Shown: positions 11,644 through 24,639, counted from the stretch's first letter. The stretch: 64,000 nucleotides of DNA from Aldrovandia affinis (GCA_029706075.1 JAINUG010000370.1:7501-71500); one strand, 5' to 3'. Numbers and translations: made by a program. The notes: a model not told the origin generated them from the letters alone.

Positions 11644-13350
11644 GCCCCACCACCAGTGGGCGGCACACCACGTACTTGTGCATTTGGTTGTATGAGTGAG
11701 TACCGCGAGTATGTAACACCGAGATGCATAGTACAAACAAAATTGATTCAGTTTGGAATGCACTTTTGGGGCATCCCCATGCCTTGAATTTAAACATATA
11801 TTCACTATATTTATTGGAGATTAGATTAGATTGGAAAACATCTGACTCGATTAGGAAACGAATATCCTCGATGAGGCAATTTGGGTTGCAGCATAGCACA
11901 TGAAGCACAAGCCATTACGGAGTACAGCATACACATACAGCACCACGTGGAAAACAGTAACGGCAACATTGACATGGACGTCAGACAAGTACAGAGTGGT
12001 TACATATAAGGTACAAAATGTGCATTAAGATGGGCCAAGCCAGACAAATGCCTCTAGTGCAGTCCGTATAGAATAGTAAAATGCAGGGCAGGGATTCAAG
12101 TGCAGATCGATTCATCACGCCCGTATAGTGCGAGGCAGCGAAAATCACCACAGCTTACTTAATTGAGCGATTGGCATGGGCATGAATGAGTTCTTAGCAC
12201 GATTCCTTTTGGTTCTGGGCACCCTAAACCTTCTGCCCAATGGGAGGGGCAAGAACTCCACTGGCGAGGTGGGACTGGTCACAGCAGACCTTGTCTGCGT
12301 TCACAGTGGCCTCTACGTGCTTCTGCGTAACTTGTGCGGCATCTTCGCGGATCGTGCAATGCAACAATGTCGCAAGCGCTCTGTAATTTATACTTCTGCG
12401 CAGCCTATGCGACGTGGTGTCCTTGCACTTCTATACACTAGTAGCCGTCAATGTATTGAACAAGGTCGATAAAGTTTTCACGAAAGCAGGGAAACTCCTG
12501 TACCTTCGAACTTCTTCAGCCAATTTTTCCTGAAGCTGGTTCATTTTATACCGTGTCGAACAAATGATGCTAGCTGTCTATATCGTTAGCTACTGTTCGC
12601 GAGCTTTATTTGGCCGTGATACCAGGTTGATAGCTAGCTAGATAGATATCAATAGTTTTGCTATTCGTTTTCCTCCTCCTGCCTCACACCTCCCTACCTT
12701 CCTCGTCTCCTTCTCTTGTGCCTCTCATGATAAGTGCGCCGACTGGTTATTTCTGTGGGGATGTCAGTGTCAACCAGTTCCCGGAGTAGTTGCTGTGTTG
12801 GAGTAAAAAGCCTTTACTGTACTGAATGTGTGAATCCTGATTTGCATGAGGATATGCTTGTGGTACTGAGCTAGAGAGAAATAATCCCGAAAACATTTGT
12901 CATGTTGCTTAATTTGGTTAACCGTCCAAGCCAATCGTATACGCATGAACAGCAACCAACTAACTAGAAAGAACTGACAGGTGAAATAAAGAAGGGAGAG
13001 AAACAAGCAAACAGACAAACTTAAGGCAACCTCAACTGCTGGTCGCCAAGGTTCTTGATTTTAAATATTTCCACTAATATTTTTGCTATAATATAAGTCG
13101 ATTAATATAAATTGAATTGTTTGTGTACAAATTCCACCATCGCTAGTCTCTTGATAGCTAACCACCCTTGCACGTTGGCTGCAAAAAATAACATCAACCA
13201 TTCTAATGCGTGGATGATTAACCACGTTATAACTGATGCCACTATCAAAAATGACAAAAATGTTTTTGCCTGTTTTTGGGTTTTTTGCACAAATAGAAGT
13301 GATTGTTTAGAGATTCAAGGTAATTTCTCAACATTTTAATGGAAATGTAC
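11644..13350. other. Intergenic, ephx3 3' flank
   Basis: It should include the ephx3 3' UTR, but no convincing poly(A) site near the stop could be chosen. Short open frames (for example 12176-12472) have no recognisable similarity. The segment 11880-12450 has higher GC and could be an old repeat, but no family was identified. Confidence 0.4.
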
Positions 13351-13680
13351 AGGTAACTTTTTAGGTCCACTCAACCACATGGAGGGCAAGGTGAACACCA
13401 ATAAATACATCATCTTATGGTGAAGCATTTCTATCCTGATGGGAGTGGTCTCTTCCATGATGACAATGCGCCCATCCACAGGGTTCGAGTGGTCACTGAA
13501 TGGTTCGATGAGAACGGAAATGATGTAAACCCAATGCCGTGGCCGATCTCAACCCAGTCGAACACTCATGGGAGGTTCTGGAGCGGCGCTGAGACAGGCT
13601 TGTGGCGGCCCGGCAGGCATATTAAGACACTTTATGTTGGTGTTTCCTTTAGTTGGGCAGTCACCTGTATATTGAGACTG
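13351..13680 (+). mobile_element. Tc1/mariner-like fragment (same family as 6676-7205)
   Basis: The plus strand reads MVKHFYPDGSGLFHDDNAP followed by HRVRVVTEWFDENGNDV, the same transposase region as the copy at 6676-7205, in the opposite orientation. The right end GTGTTTCCTTTAGTTGGGCA matches the family terminus and is followed by CACCTGTAT. The catalytic part degrades after ISTQSNTH. It is a non-functional remnant. Confidence 0.85.
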
Positions 13681-14164
13681 CATTTAGTCAAGATAGGTGT
13701 CCTGTTTGATGTTTTTCACAGTGATGAGGTATTTTCTGTTTAGTGCCTGTCAGCATTCCATTTTGTTTTTAGTTTTTGAGTCCCAATGCCTCTGATAAGA
13801 GTGTTTGATATTTTGGGTTACTCTAATTGGCGGCGGTGGTGTTGCCGTTGCTGTCCTGAAGCTAATGGTGGTGCTGCTCTGCTTAGTGAGCTTCACTGTG
13901 GTGGAGTGAACGTTTCAAGTGAGCCCAGAAGGTTCATGCTCTCCCATATGTAAGCAATCATTAGATAAATAAAGCACTGATTCTACCCAGCATGCATTGT
14001 TTTGGAGTTTTTCTTTCTTCCCTCCTGGCGTAGTCCTTGTAGTTTGTGATAGGACTCCACACTTCACTTACATACAGAGCAATTGGAGTTGGCTGAATTA
14101 CACCTTCAAACATTTATTGCGAAACATTTTAATGAGTGGGGTTAAACTGGAGAGTTTTCCTTCC
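13681..14164. other. Intergenic, no gene seen
   Basis: No coding exon is recognised. An AATAAA at about 13968 is not near any identified gene end. Confidence 0.4.
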
Positions 14165-14331
14165 CAGTGTTGCAGGTACGGTACGCAGCTGCCTACAATG
14201 TCTATCGCTGTATTACTGCACTGATCTCTTGCGCAAACTATGATTGTTCCTACCATGTATTAATGCACATGTTGTAAGTCGCTCTGGATAAGAGCGTCTG
14301 CTAAATGCTTAAAATGTAAATGTCAAAATGC
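14165..14331 (+). mobile_element. SINE-like repeat (family C) with LINE-type tail
   Basis: Contains GCAGGTACGGTACGCAGCTG, then CTATCGCTGTATTACTGCAC, and ends in CTGGATAAGAGCGTCTGCTA. A second diverged copy of the same layout lies at 61190-61350. The head does not look like the tRNA heads of families A and B. Confidence 0.7.
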
Positions 14332-14379
14332 ACTGATAGTCAGACCTAAGCAGTTGTAATTGCTGGTGTGCTGTGGGGT

Positions 14380-14565
14380 ATTGTTAAGTGAAACGTAAGT
14401 AACCTGAGAATATAATAACTCTGGCCTTATTCATGTTTACTGCCAGGGCCCAGGTCTGGCAGTACTGCTCTTACAGAGCCAGGCTCTGTTGAAGCCCCTC
14501 TGTTGTGGGTAACAGCACGACCAGGCTGTCTGCATGAGCAGACGTCTGCAGAGCAGGAATTTTAC
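14380..14565 (-). mobile_element. LINE reverse-transcriptase fragment
   Basis: With frame breaks, the minus strand reads DLQTSAHADSLVVLLPTTEG followed by LQQSLAL and YCQTWALAVNMNKARVIIF. This is the palm region of a CR1/L2/Rex1-type RT in which YADDLVLL has decayed. A relative is present at 35575-35656. Confidence 0.75.
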
Positions 14566-14945
14566 TTGTGTCGTGCAGAGTGAGGGTGAGTGTCAGAGCG
14601 TTGGACTCGAGACTGCAGCCCTGTCCCACTCCATGCCCCTTATTTCATATTTGTAGTGTTTTTTTCAAAAATCACTGTCCAATTTTGGTCAAGGGAGTTG
14701 AGTGGGTTTTGCAAAAACACTTAATTTGTAATTGTCTCACAATCACTCGTCATTTACTTTTTTCTGTTCTTTTTTTACTTTTCATGGTTCATGTTGGCAT
14801 AACAAAATGTCATGTTGTTTACAAAGCGTGCTGGTGACATCAGATCATTAGTAATGGCACAGTACACACATTGCCCCCGCCCATGACACCTCTATGTTCT
14901 CTGTGGCAATAGTTTACATATTTTGACTTCTGAAAGTTTGGCTTT
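14566..14945. other. Intergenic, no feature recognised
   Basis: Unremarkable sequence between two repeats; no gene signal. Confidence 0.4.
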
Positions 14946-15303
14946 TTTCAAAGATTTTATCCCATTTTAGTAGCCAATTAGACCCGCAATTTTATGTCAA
15001 TTCCCCCCCCTAGTAATATGAGTTCACTGCCGTAGTCCTGCAACCGGTAGTGACGAAGACAAAGCATCGTCTCCTCCGAGACGGCACTCACCAGGCCGTC
15101 GCCCGTAACCCAGTACTACAGGGCCACTCTTATGCGCAGCGAACGTCCTGTCGGCTTTCCTCCCCCCTCCCTGGGGTGGACAGCCAATCACCGCCCCTGG
15201 TGGCACTCCCGGCCAGAGCCAACTCTGGTGGGACGGGGAATCGAACCCCGGTTTCCGTGGCTGTTGTCGAACATTGTAACCACTGGACCACGCAGGAGGC
15301 CCC
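14946..15303 (-). mobile_element. tRNA-Glu-like SINE (family D), near full length
   Basis: On the minus strand the head reads GGCCTCCTGCGTGGTCCAGT, then GGTTACAATG, with a perfect B box GGTTCGATTCC, closely resembling tRNA-Glu. The body is GC-rich (for example GTGCCGTCTCGGAGGAGACG) and runs into a 3' part, TTGACATAAAATTGCGGGTC, ending AT-rich. Other copies lie at 24640, 39127, 40868 and 48205. Confidence 0.85.
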
Positions 15304-17609
<2,306 letters not shown>

Positions 17610-17804
17610 TCTCACCACAAACATAAAGACTATCCCAAATAGATGCAAATATTTTTTCTTACTTTTATTTGAACTAAAGGCATGTTTATAAATATATTTT
17701 AAAAAAAGGTTACCCCAGTGAAGCCCTTGCTGTACTCCTAGACAGTGATAATGACAGTGAAATAGAGGAGGAAGTGTCTGAAACTGAGGACAATGTTGAA
17801 CATA

Positions 17805-18650
17805 CACTACCGGTCAAAAGTTTTAGAACACCCCCTTTTTCCAGTTTTTACTGAAATTTAAGCAGTTCAATTCCAGTGAATAACCTGAAATGGTACAAAG
17901 GTAAGTGGTAAACTACCAGAGGGGGGGGGAGTTTAGGTTACCAAAAACTGAAAAATAATGTTAATTTTATGGCAGTGAGTAGTTTCCTACACCATCAAAA
18001 GGAAAACTGGAGGAAACTCTGACAGGAAGAGGTCTGGCAGACCCAAAGTCATAACAAAATCAGAAGACAAGAGTTGATGAGAGTCAACAGCTTGCGTGAT
18101 AGGCGGCTCACAGGACAACAGCTTCAAGCACAGCTTAACACTGGTCGAAGTAAGGAAGTCTCAGTTTCAACTGTAAAGAGAAGACTGCGAGCTGCAGGTC
18201 GAGTGGCAGTAAGAAAGCCATTGCTAAGATGGCAAAATAATAAAAAGAGGCTTTCTTGGGCCACGAAGCACCGCCAGTGGACTACTGAAGACTGGAAGAA
18301 GGTCTTATGGACCGATTAATCAAAAATTGAAATCTTCGGTTCATCATGCAGGGTTTTTGTATGCCGTTGAGTAGGCGAAAGGATGGTTCCTCAGTGTGTG
18401 ACACCAACTGTCAAACATGGAGGAGGAAGCGTGATGGTCTGGGGCTCTTTTGCTGGATCCAGAGTTGGCAACTTGCACAGAGTGACTGTTAACCCACGTT
18501 AACCCATTACTTGTTCCCTGAAAAGGGCCTTTTTTAATAACTTTTTTTTAAACCTCTGGCAGTTTACCGCTTACCATTGTACCATTTCAGGTTATTCACT
18601 GGACTTGAACTGCTTAAATTTCAGTAAAAACTGGAAAATTGGGGTGTGAA
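17805..18650 (+). mobile_element. Tc1-like element with ~100-bp inverted repeats
   Basis: Starts CACTACCGGTCAAAAGTTTT. The left part TTTTTACTGAAATTTAAGCA, with CAGTGAATAACCTGAAATGG, recurs inverted at about 18550-18640. The terminal 25 bp of the right end are lost. Between the ends the plus strand (18074-18319) encodes the N-terminal half of a Tc1 transposase (RDRRLTGQQLQAQLN, then VSVSTVKRRLRAAG, then KRLSWATKHRQWT). A weaker continuation follows a stop (VPQCVTPTVKHGGGSVMVWG). The DDE C-terminal part is deleted. Non-autonomous. Confidence 0.9.
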
Positions 18651-19035
18651 AAATGAACCTCTGATTCATTGTTGTCCGTCAATCCGTTGATGTGAGTTAC
18701 AGGTCATAATGGATGTTATTGTGCCAAATCTGCCCCTCATCAAATGCAAGACAAACATTACATGTGTAAGATACTAAAAACATGCCAGCTAAATTTTTTT
18801 AAAGCACATTATGACCATCATGGCCAGTTTGATGAATAATTCGTGCATTTTGTGTGCTTTGTAATGAAAAACGAGTGGTGTAATATCAAGGGAAACCTGT
18901 CCTATATGGACAAAAAACTTAAATATCTGGTCAAGTTAATAATAGTCAATAATAGTTGCCTGCAGTGACATGATGATAATTGCAAATCTTCGTTTTTGAG
19001 GAGGTTAAACAAACAGTACTTCTGCAAGGAACCCA
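18651..19035. other. Intergenic, no feature recognised
   Basis: AT-rich spacer between two Tc1 remnants. Confidence 0.4.
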
Positions 19036-19760
19036 AACCATTTCACTTTTGCCTCAGACACTCCAGAGCACCTGCTGCCAATTTTTCTGAACAAACTGCC
19101 CCAGTACAGCCAAATATTTTCATTTTGACTCATCAGTCCAGAGCACCTAACCTTTTTTGCACCCCAGTTCCTATGTTTTCATGCTTTTTTTCTGCAATTC
19201 TTCCATGAAGACCACTTCTGGCCAGACTTCTCCAGACAGTAGATGGGTGTACCTGGGTCCCACTGGTTTCTGCCAGTTCTGAGTTGATGGCACTGCTGGA
19301 CATCTTCCGATTTCAAAGGGAAGTAAGCATGATGTGTCTTTCATCTGCTGCATTAAGTTTCCTTGGCCGACCACTGTGTCTACGGTCCTCAACATTGCCC
19401 GTTTCTTTGTGCTTCTTCAAAAGAGCTTGAACAGCACATCTTGAAACCCCAGTCTGCTTTGAAATCTTTGCCTGGGAGAGATCTTGCTGATGCAGTATAA
19501 CTATCTTGTGTCTTGTTGCTGTGCTCAGTCTTGCCATGGTGTATGACCTGTGACATGAAACTGTCTTCCACAACCTCACTTTAGTAGCAGAGTTTGGCTG
19601 TTCCTCACCCAGTTTTAAGCCTCCTACACAGCTGTTTCTGTTTCTGTTAATGACTGTGTTTCAACCTACATATGAAATTGATGATCATTAGCACCTGTTT
19701 GGTATAATTGGTTAATCATACACCTGACTATAATCCTACAAAATCCCTGTACCTATAAGA
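19036..19760 (-). mobile_element. Second, distinct Tc1-like transposase fragment
   Basis: Minus-strand reading from ATG 19537: MARLSTATRHKIVILHQQDL, then SQAKISKQTGVSRCAVQALL, KKHKETGNVEDRRHSGRPRK. This is the paired-like helix-turn-helix with the GRPRK linker that binds Tc1 ends. The frame then breaks and the sequence decays toward 19040. The upstream 5' region extends to about 19760. The different protein sequence and orientation show that it is a separate element from 17805-18650. Confidence 0.85.
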
Positions 19761-20052
19761 ATTGATGCTGGTTTGAAGGCAAAGGGTAGTCACACCAAAT
19801 ATTGATTTGATTTAGATTTTTCATACCCAAGTTTTCAGTCTATGGAGAGACGAGAACGATCTTTTCCCTGACCCCGCAACAGAAAGGGAGAGGCACGGTT
19901 TGGACAGGCTCTCCACCTGATTGAGGATACTTCTTGTTAGTAGCTGTACCGTTTTGAAGAAGCTGGTAGTGTCCGGCGCTGTTTTAATGGACTTGCCTTT
20001 GATACATTTTTTTTTTATTAGAGTTTTTATGAAGACATAGGTCATACAGGTC

Positions 20053-20217
20053 TGTGGTTCTGTGTGGCTCAGTCACTGGCATTCCCCACTGGGAACTGAA
20101 AAAAGCATTCACCTGCATAGGCTAAATCATATATTATTATATTATATTATTATTATTAATGTACATCTTGTAAGTCGCTCTGGATAAGAGCGTCTGCTAA
20201 ATGCTTAAAATGTAAAT
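20053..20217 (+). mobile_element. SINE family B, internally deleted copy
   Basis: Starts TGTGGTTCTGTGTGGCTCAG, jumps directly to the post-B-box part (TTCCCCACTGGG) and ends in the common tail CTGGATAAGAGCGTCTGCTA. It then runs into TAT/TTA repeats. The tRNA part between the A and B boxes seen in the copy at 22998 is missing. Confidence 0.75.
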
Positions 20218-20454
20218 GTGATTATTATTATTATTATTATTAATACACTACCATTTCCTGTTCTTCTTGTTTCAGATTTTGCGATAGAGAACGTCACACC
20301 TTTTTTAACTTTACTCGAGCAACACCAATCAAACTGGGTTCCACCAATCATACCTGCCTGGAATATGAATGACTAAACTCGGGAGAAGGTCAAGGTTATC
20401 GGCTCATAAACACTCGCTGCCCGCTCTGCGTCCTCCTCCCTCTTGGCATCAACG

Positions 20455-21205
20455 ATGGGCAACGATGGCAACCACACACCAGACTGCTACTTCAACCGCT
20501 CGGTCGAGTTCTTCTACAACAACAGCGGGAAGCTGATCAGCCAAGTCTGGCGCATGCAGGACCGCGTGATGTTGGGGCTGGGCCTGAGCGTGTGCATCAT
20601 CATCATCCTCCTGAACATCCTAGTGATCGCCAGCATCGCCATCAACCGCCGCTTCCACTTCCCCATCTATTACCTGCTGGGCAACCTGGCAGCGTCCGAC
20701 CTGTTCTCCGGCATCTCCTACCTGTACCTGATGTTCCACACGGGGCCCTGGACCATCAACCTGACCAAGCACCAGTGGTTCGTCCGCCAGGGCCTGGTCG
20801 AAACCAGCCTGACCGCCTCGGTGCTCAACCTGCTGGTCATCGCGGTGGAGCGCCACCAGACCATCTTCACCATGCAGCTGCACAGCAACATGACCAACCG
20901 GCGCGTGGTGCTGCTGATCCTGGGCATCTGGGCGCTGGCCTTCGTCATGGGCCTGGTGCCCATGATGGGCTGGCACTGCCTGTGCGACCTGGAGCACTGC
21001 TCCACCATGGCGCCCATGTACACCCGCAGCTACCTGGTGTTCTGGGCCGTGCTCAACCTGACCACCTTCACCGTCATGGTGGTGATGTACACGCACATCT
21101 TCGTCTACGTGCACCGCAAGAGCCGCTGCATGTCGGAGCACACCACCCAGGGCCGGCACAGGGACACCATCATCAACCTCATGAAGACCCTCACTATAAT
21201 CCTGG
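20455..21205 (+). CDS. lpar2: lpar2 coding exon 1 (N-terminus to TM6)
   Basis: Encodes residues 1-250 and the first base of Gly251: extracellular N-terminus, TM1-TM5, and the third loop up to TLTIILG. The donor is G|GTGAGAG. The exon is strongly GC-rich compared with its surroundings. Confidence 0.95.
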
Positions 21206-21216
21206 GTGAGAGCTGA

Positions 21217-21252
<36 letters not shown>

Positions 21253-21298
21253 GTATGTGTGAGACAGACAGACAGACACACAGACAGACACACAGACA

Positions 21299-21338
<40 letters not shown>

Positions 21339-22212
21339 CCCATCTTGTCATCGCTTGTACTACATTATTCACACACATGAAGAACACACATTTCAACACA
21401 CACACACACACACAGCACAACACACACCATCTTTTACTACATTGTATACACAAGGACACACAATGAAGAACGTCATATTTCAACAAATTCATAGGCCGGC
21501 CTCATAGCAGCAACGTCCTCCATCTATTTGTGAAAGTACAGAACACACTCTTCTTTTTACTCCACACTCTATAGGGGCGTTTGTGCTCTGCTAACTGCTG
21601 AGGTCTCTCTATAGGGGCGTTTGTGCTCTGCTAACTGATAAGGTCTCTCTATAGGGGCGTTTGTGCTCTGCTAACTGATAAGGTCTCTCTATAGGGGCGT
21701 TTGTGCTCTGCTAACTGATAAGGTCTCTCTATAGGGGCGTGTGTGCTCTGCTAACTGATAAGGTCTCTCTATAGGGGCGTTTGTGCTCTGCTAACGGATA
21801 AGGTCTCTCTATAGGGGCGTTTGTGCTCTGCTAACTGATAAGGTCTCTATAGGGGCGTTTGTGCTCTGCTAACTGATAAGGTCTCTCCACAGGGGCGTTC
21901 GTGGTCTGCTGGACTCCCGGGCTGGTGGTTTTGCTGCTGGACGGGCTGATCTTTGACGCTCACTATGTCCTGTCCTTTGAGAAGTACTGCCTGGTCCTGG
22001 CTGAGTGCAATTCCCTGGTGAACCCCATCATCTACTCCTTCAGGGACAAGGACATGCGCTCCACCTTCAAACGCATCCTCTGCTGCTGCTGCAGGAGCAG
22101 CTCCGAGCAGCAGGGGGAGCAGCAGGGGGAGCCCCTGGGCACCCAAATAAATTCACTGAAGCAAGAGGTACTTCCTGAGGCGTCCGGTAACAACCACACC
22201 AAACCTGCATGA
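20455..22212 (+). CDS. lpar2: Lysophosphatidic acid receptor 2 (class A GPCR), complete
   Basis: A plasma-membrane receptor for lysophosphatidic acid, coupling to Gi, Gq and G12/13 in its family. Coding exons 20455-21205 and 21893-22212 join through a split Gly codon to 356 residues. An intron within TM6 is the known LPAR1-3 gene structure. N-glycosylation sequons are at N6, N14 and N22 (FFYNNSGK is LPAR-typical). The TM3 pair Arg111-Gln112 (RQGLVETS) distinguishes LPA from S1P receptors, which have Arg-Glu. The DRY equivalent is ERH; TM7 has NPIIY, where human LPAR2 has a degenerate form. LCCCCRSS is a likely palmitoylation cluster. ATG 20455 was chosen because the reading frame upstream has no ATG and N-terminal length fits. 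A 5' non-coding exon may start at about 20277 after TTGTTTCAG. Synteny with pbx4 supports lpar2. The intron carries the unusual repeat at 21571-21890. Confidence 0.95.
21571..21890 (+). repeat. 40-bp minisatellite copied from the lpar2 splice acceptor
   Basis: Eight tandem units, period 40 (one of 38). Each contains TCTCTCTATAG then GGGCGTTTGTGCTCTGCTAA and CTGATAAGG. The unit is clearly homologous to the real junction immediately downstream, TCTCTCCACAG|GGGCGTTCGTGGTCTGCTGG. Every unit therefore offers an AG acceptor followed by the first codons of exon 2 and then an in-frame TAA. Confidence 0.95.
21893..22212 (+). CDS. lpar2: lpar2 coding exon 2 (TM6-TM7, C-tail)
   Basis: Begins after CTCTCCACAG with GG GCG TTC GTG GTC TGC TGG (GAFVVCW) and ends TGA. 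It carries TM6 CWTPG, TM7 NSLVNPIIYS, the Cys cluster and a Gln/Glu-rich tail. An internal phase-0 GT (CAAGAG|GTACTT at 22167/22168) could serve as an alternative donor. Confidence 0.95.
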
Positions 22213-22252
22213 GGCTAATGGACCCTTTAACTGCAGTGGGTGTGTGCACGTC

Positions 22253-22290
<38 letters not shown>

Positions 22291-22997
22291 CATGTATTGA
22301 GGCTGTGATCCTGTGATTATCGATTATCATTATCCTTTGAAAATGTAATCAAGTTAATTGCATGTGATTGGGCTGTGATTAATCGTAGATTAATTTGTGA
22401 TTAAAAACTTGATTAATTCTAAAATGTAATGTAAAGAACATGAAATACAGTTCTAGTGTTGCGCAAATGCAGAAATACATTACAAAATGATTTAGAATTC
22501 ACCAAAATATATTTTTACTACCATCTCTTCAGAGTGAATCACATGATCAATATACAAGGCCTGTAGATCTCCCATCTCAAGGCCTAATTGGCAACATCTA
22601 ACGGAGGGGAACATTGACAATGTACATTTCAGTTGGGAGAGGATTTGCTCTTGAAATAAACAATATTCTAAACAAGATGGCAAGGAATGGTCCTATTTAA
22701 CACTTGATAAATTTAAATGGTATATTAAATATTGGTTTTGTCCAAAATAATTGTTTTCCAGAAAAAAATGAATACTCTGTATATAGCTATATATATATTT
22801 TAAACTGTTGTCTCACACAGAATCTGCCCCATTGCCAAGCCCTGTAAAACAAATGGCAGACAGTACTTGACAGGCAGTAATGGCAGCAAATGAACATTGG
22901 AATAGTAGAAATTTAACTAGCGCTCCTGTGGAGAGAGTCACTGTAAATCCCGCCTTACAGCAAAAAAAGACTAAACTGATTGGATTAAAATATCCAT
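22213..22997 (+). other. lpar2 3' flank / probable 3' UTR
   Basis: Contains a (TG)n at about 22255-22286 and AT-rich sequence with several TTAATTGCATG / GATTAATC motifs at 22320-22420. No second gene is seen. Confidence 0.5.
22655..22660 (+). terminator. Candidate lpar2 poly(A) signal AATAAA
   Basis: First AATAAA on the plus strand downstream of the lpar2 stop (443 bp away), in AT-rich sequence. No transcript evidence. Confidence 0.3.
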
Positions 22998-23165
22998 TTG
23001 TGGTTCTGTGTGGCTCAGTTGGTAGAGCATAGCGTCGGCAACGCTTAGGTTGTGGGTTCATTTCCCACTGGGGCCACATATACTGAAAAATGTATGCATT
23101 CACTACTGTAAGTCACTTTGGATAAAAGCGTCCGCTAAATGGCGTATATTATTATATTATTATAT
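22998..23165 (+). mobile_element. tRNA-derived SINE (family B)
   Basis: The head GTGTGGCTCAGTTGGTAGAG is a good A box. GTGGGTTCATTTCCCACT is a B-box region with one change. The tail is TAAGTCACTTTGGATAAAAG, then CGTCCGCTAAATGG, followed by TAT repeats. This is a common fish SINE layout. It is not a functional tRNA gene. Confidence 0.85.
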
Positions 23166-23216
23166 ATTATATTAAATATGTTTGTTTTCATCATCTTGAC
23201 AGATTCCTCTAGCCAG

Positions 23217-23288
23217 CCAATATAGACATCAGGGTGATGCTGATTTGAAGGCCTAAACTAATCAGCATCACCATGATGTCTATATTGG
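23217..23288. ncRNA. Near-perfect 29-bp stem hairpin (possible RNA or palindromic element)
   Basis: The left arm 23217-23245 and right arm 23260-23288 are inverted repeats with a single mismatch in 29 bp and a 14-nt loop. The arm contains ATAGACATCAGGGTGATGCT. Size and shape fit a miRNA precursor, but a small palindromic transposon remnant is equally possible. No known miRNA was recognised. Confidence 0.35.
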
Positions 23289-23485
23289 TGATGTCTACTT
23301 TTAAATTTTAAATAGAAGGTCCACCAGGTACCCTCGACTTGGTGTACCCACACATCTCGTAGTTCCCAAAAACGTTAATCCATGGCATGAAATAAAAAGC
23401 CCACTGGGAGAAATTAAGTTAAAAATAGGTAATACTGTGGTTTTTCGGTGCCAGTAATAGTAATAGTTGTGTCACAATGTTGCAG

Positions 23486-23611
23486 ATGTACCTGAAACTG
23501 AAAAATTACCTGTCCTCCCGGAGGAGCAAGAGGAGAGCCACTCTGACCTCACTGGCCAAATCAGAAACGCCCGCTGCAGCCTGCCGGACCAGCGACAACC
23601 TCCCCGACTAA
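23486..23611 (+). CDS. Unassigned terminal-exon-like ORF, 41 codons
   Basis: After CAATGTTGCAG the frame reads MYLKLKNYLSSRRSKRRATL, then TSLAKSETPAAACRTSDNLPD across its end, and stops with TAA. It is GC-rich with a strongly G/C-biased third position, unlike its AT-rich surroundings, which suggests real coding sequence. The polypyrimidine tract is weak. I do not recognise the protein. It could be the last exon of an unlisted gene, or an alternative 3' exon of lpar2: a phase-0 donor exists at 22167 and this acceptor is also phase 0. Confidence 0.35.
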   Translation: MYLKLKNYLSSRRSKRRATLTSLAKSETPAAACRTSDNLPD

Positions 23612-23634
23612 ACAGCTCATCACACTCTCACTCT

Positions 23635-23638
23635 CACA

Positions 23639-23693
<55 letters not shown>

Positions 23694-23939
23694 TGCATAC
23701 ACACACACACTGCATATACACACATACTGCATCCACACACACACTACATACACACATACTGCATACACACACACATACTGCATACACACACTGCACACAC
23801 ACACTGCACACACACACACTGCATACACACACATACTGCACACACACACATACTGCATACACACACACACTGCACACACACACACTGCACACGCACACAT
23901 TCTGCACACACGCACACATTCTGCACACACACACACACT

Positions 23940-23973
<34 letters not shown>

Positions 23974-23986
23974 TGCACACACACCA
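23635..23986. repeat. Compound CA / CATACTGCA repeat
   Basis: A (CA)n expands into irregular ACTGCATACACACACA units. All long open frames across it are repeat artefacts. Confidence 0.95.
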
Positions 23987-24034
23987 GTGGTAACAGGTGA
24001 AGTTGAGGCCCGGGGGGGCTTCTCTGTCGCTCCG

Positions 24035-24470
24035 GTGATAATGCTGACTGCCCCTGCTGTTCTTATGATGTCATGATGATGACAGTGATGATGATGATGA
24101 TGTGCTCACTGCCCCTGCTGTTCTTATGATGTCATGATGATGACAGTGATGATGATGATGATGTGCTCACTGCCCCTGATGCTCTGATGATGTCATGATG
24201 ATGACAGTGATGATGATGATGATGATGTGCTCACTGCCCGATGCTCTGATGATGTCATGATGATGACAGTGATGATGATGATGATGTGCTCACTGCCCCT
24301 GATGATGTCATGATGATGGCAGTGATGATGATGATGTGCTCACTGCCCCTGATGATGTCATGATGATGACAGTGATGATGATGATGATGTGCTCACTGCC
24401 CCTGATGCTCTGATGATGTCATGATGATGGCAGTGATGATGATGATGTGCTCACTGCCCCTGATGCTGCC
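24035..24470. repeat. Minisatellite, ~60-bp unit, about 7 copies
   Basis: Units contain GATGATGTCATGATGATGAC, then AGTGATGATGATGATGATGT and GCTCACTGCCCCTGATG. Copies differ in the number of GAT triplets and in presence of a GATGCTCT block. A further partial copy appears at about 24598. Confidence 0.95.
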
Positions 24471-24639
24471 TGTCTGTCTGCCTCACTACTGCAAAATAGA
24501 GATTATCCTCAAATTATATGATGTCAGGCATTTAATATAAGACAATCCTACCGTCTTCATTCAGTAACGTATTGACAAATTGCTCTGGCATTATGGTTGC
24601 TCACTGCCCCTGCTGCTCTGATGATATGATGATTTTTTA

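Noticed and set aside
20443..20454. Earlier lpar2 start at 20443
   Set aside because: That codon is TTG; the first ATG in frame is 20455.
20592..21492. Long ORFs in other frames of the lpar2 first exon
   Set aside because: Shadows caused by the GC-rich codon usage of the receptor exon.
22998..23075. Functional tRNA gene
   Set aside because: It is the head of a SINE with a damaged B-box region and a LINE-type tail.
23467..24000. 177-codon frame through the CA repeat
   Set aside because: Most of it is translated microsatellite. The coding-like part at 23486-23611 is in a different frame.
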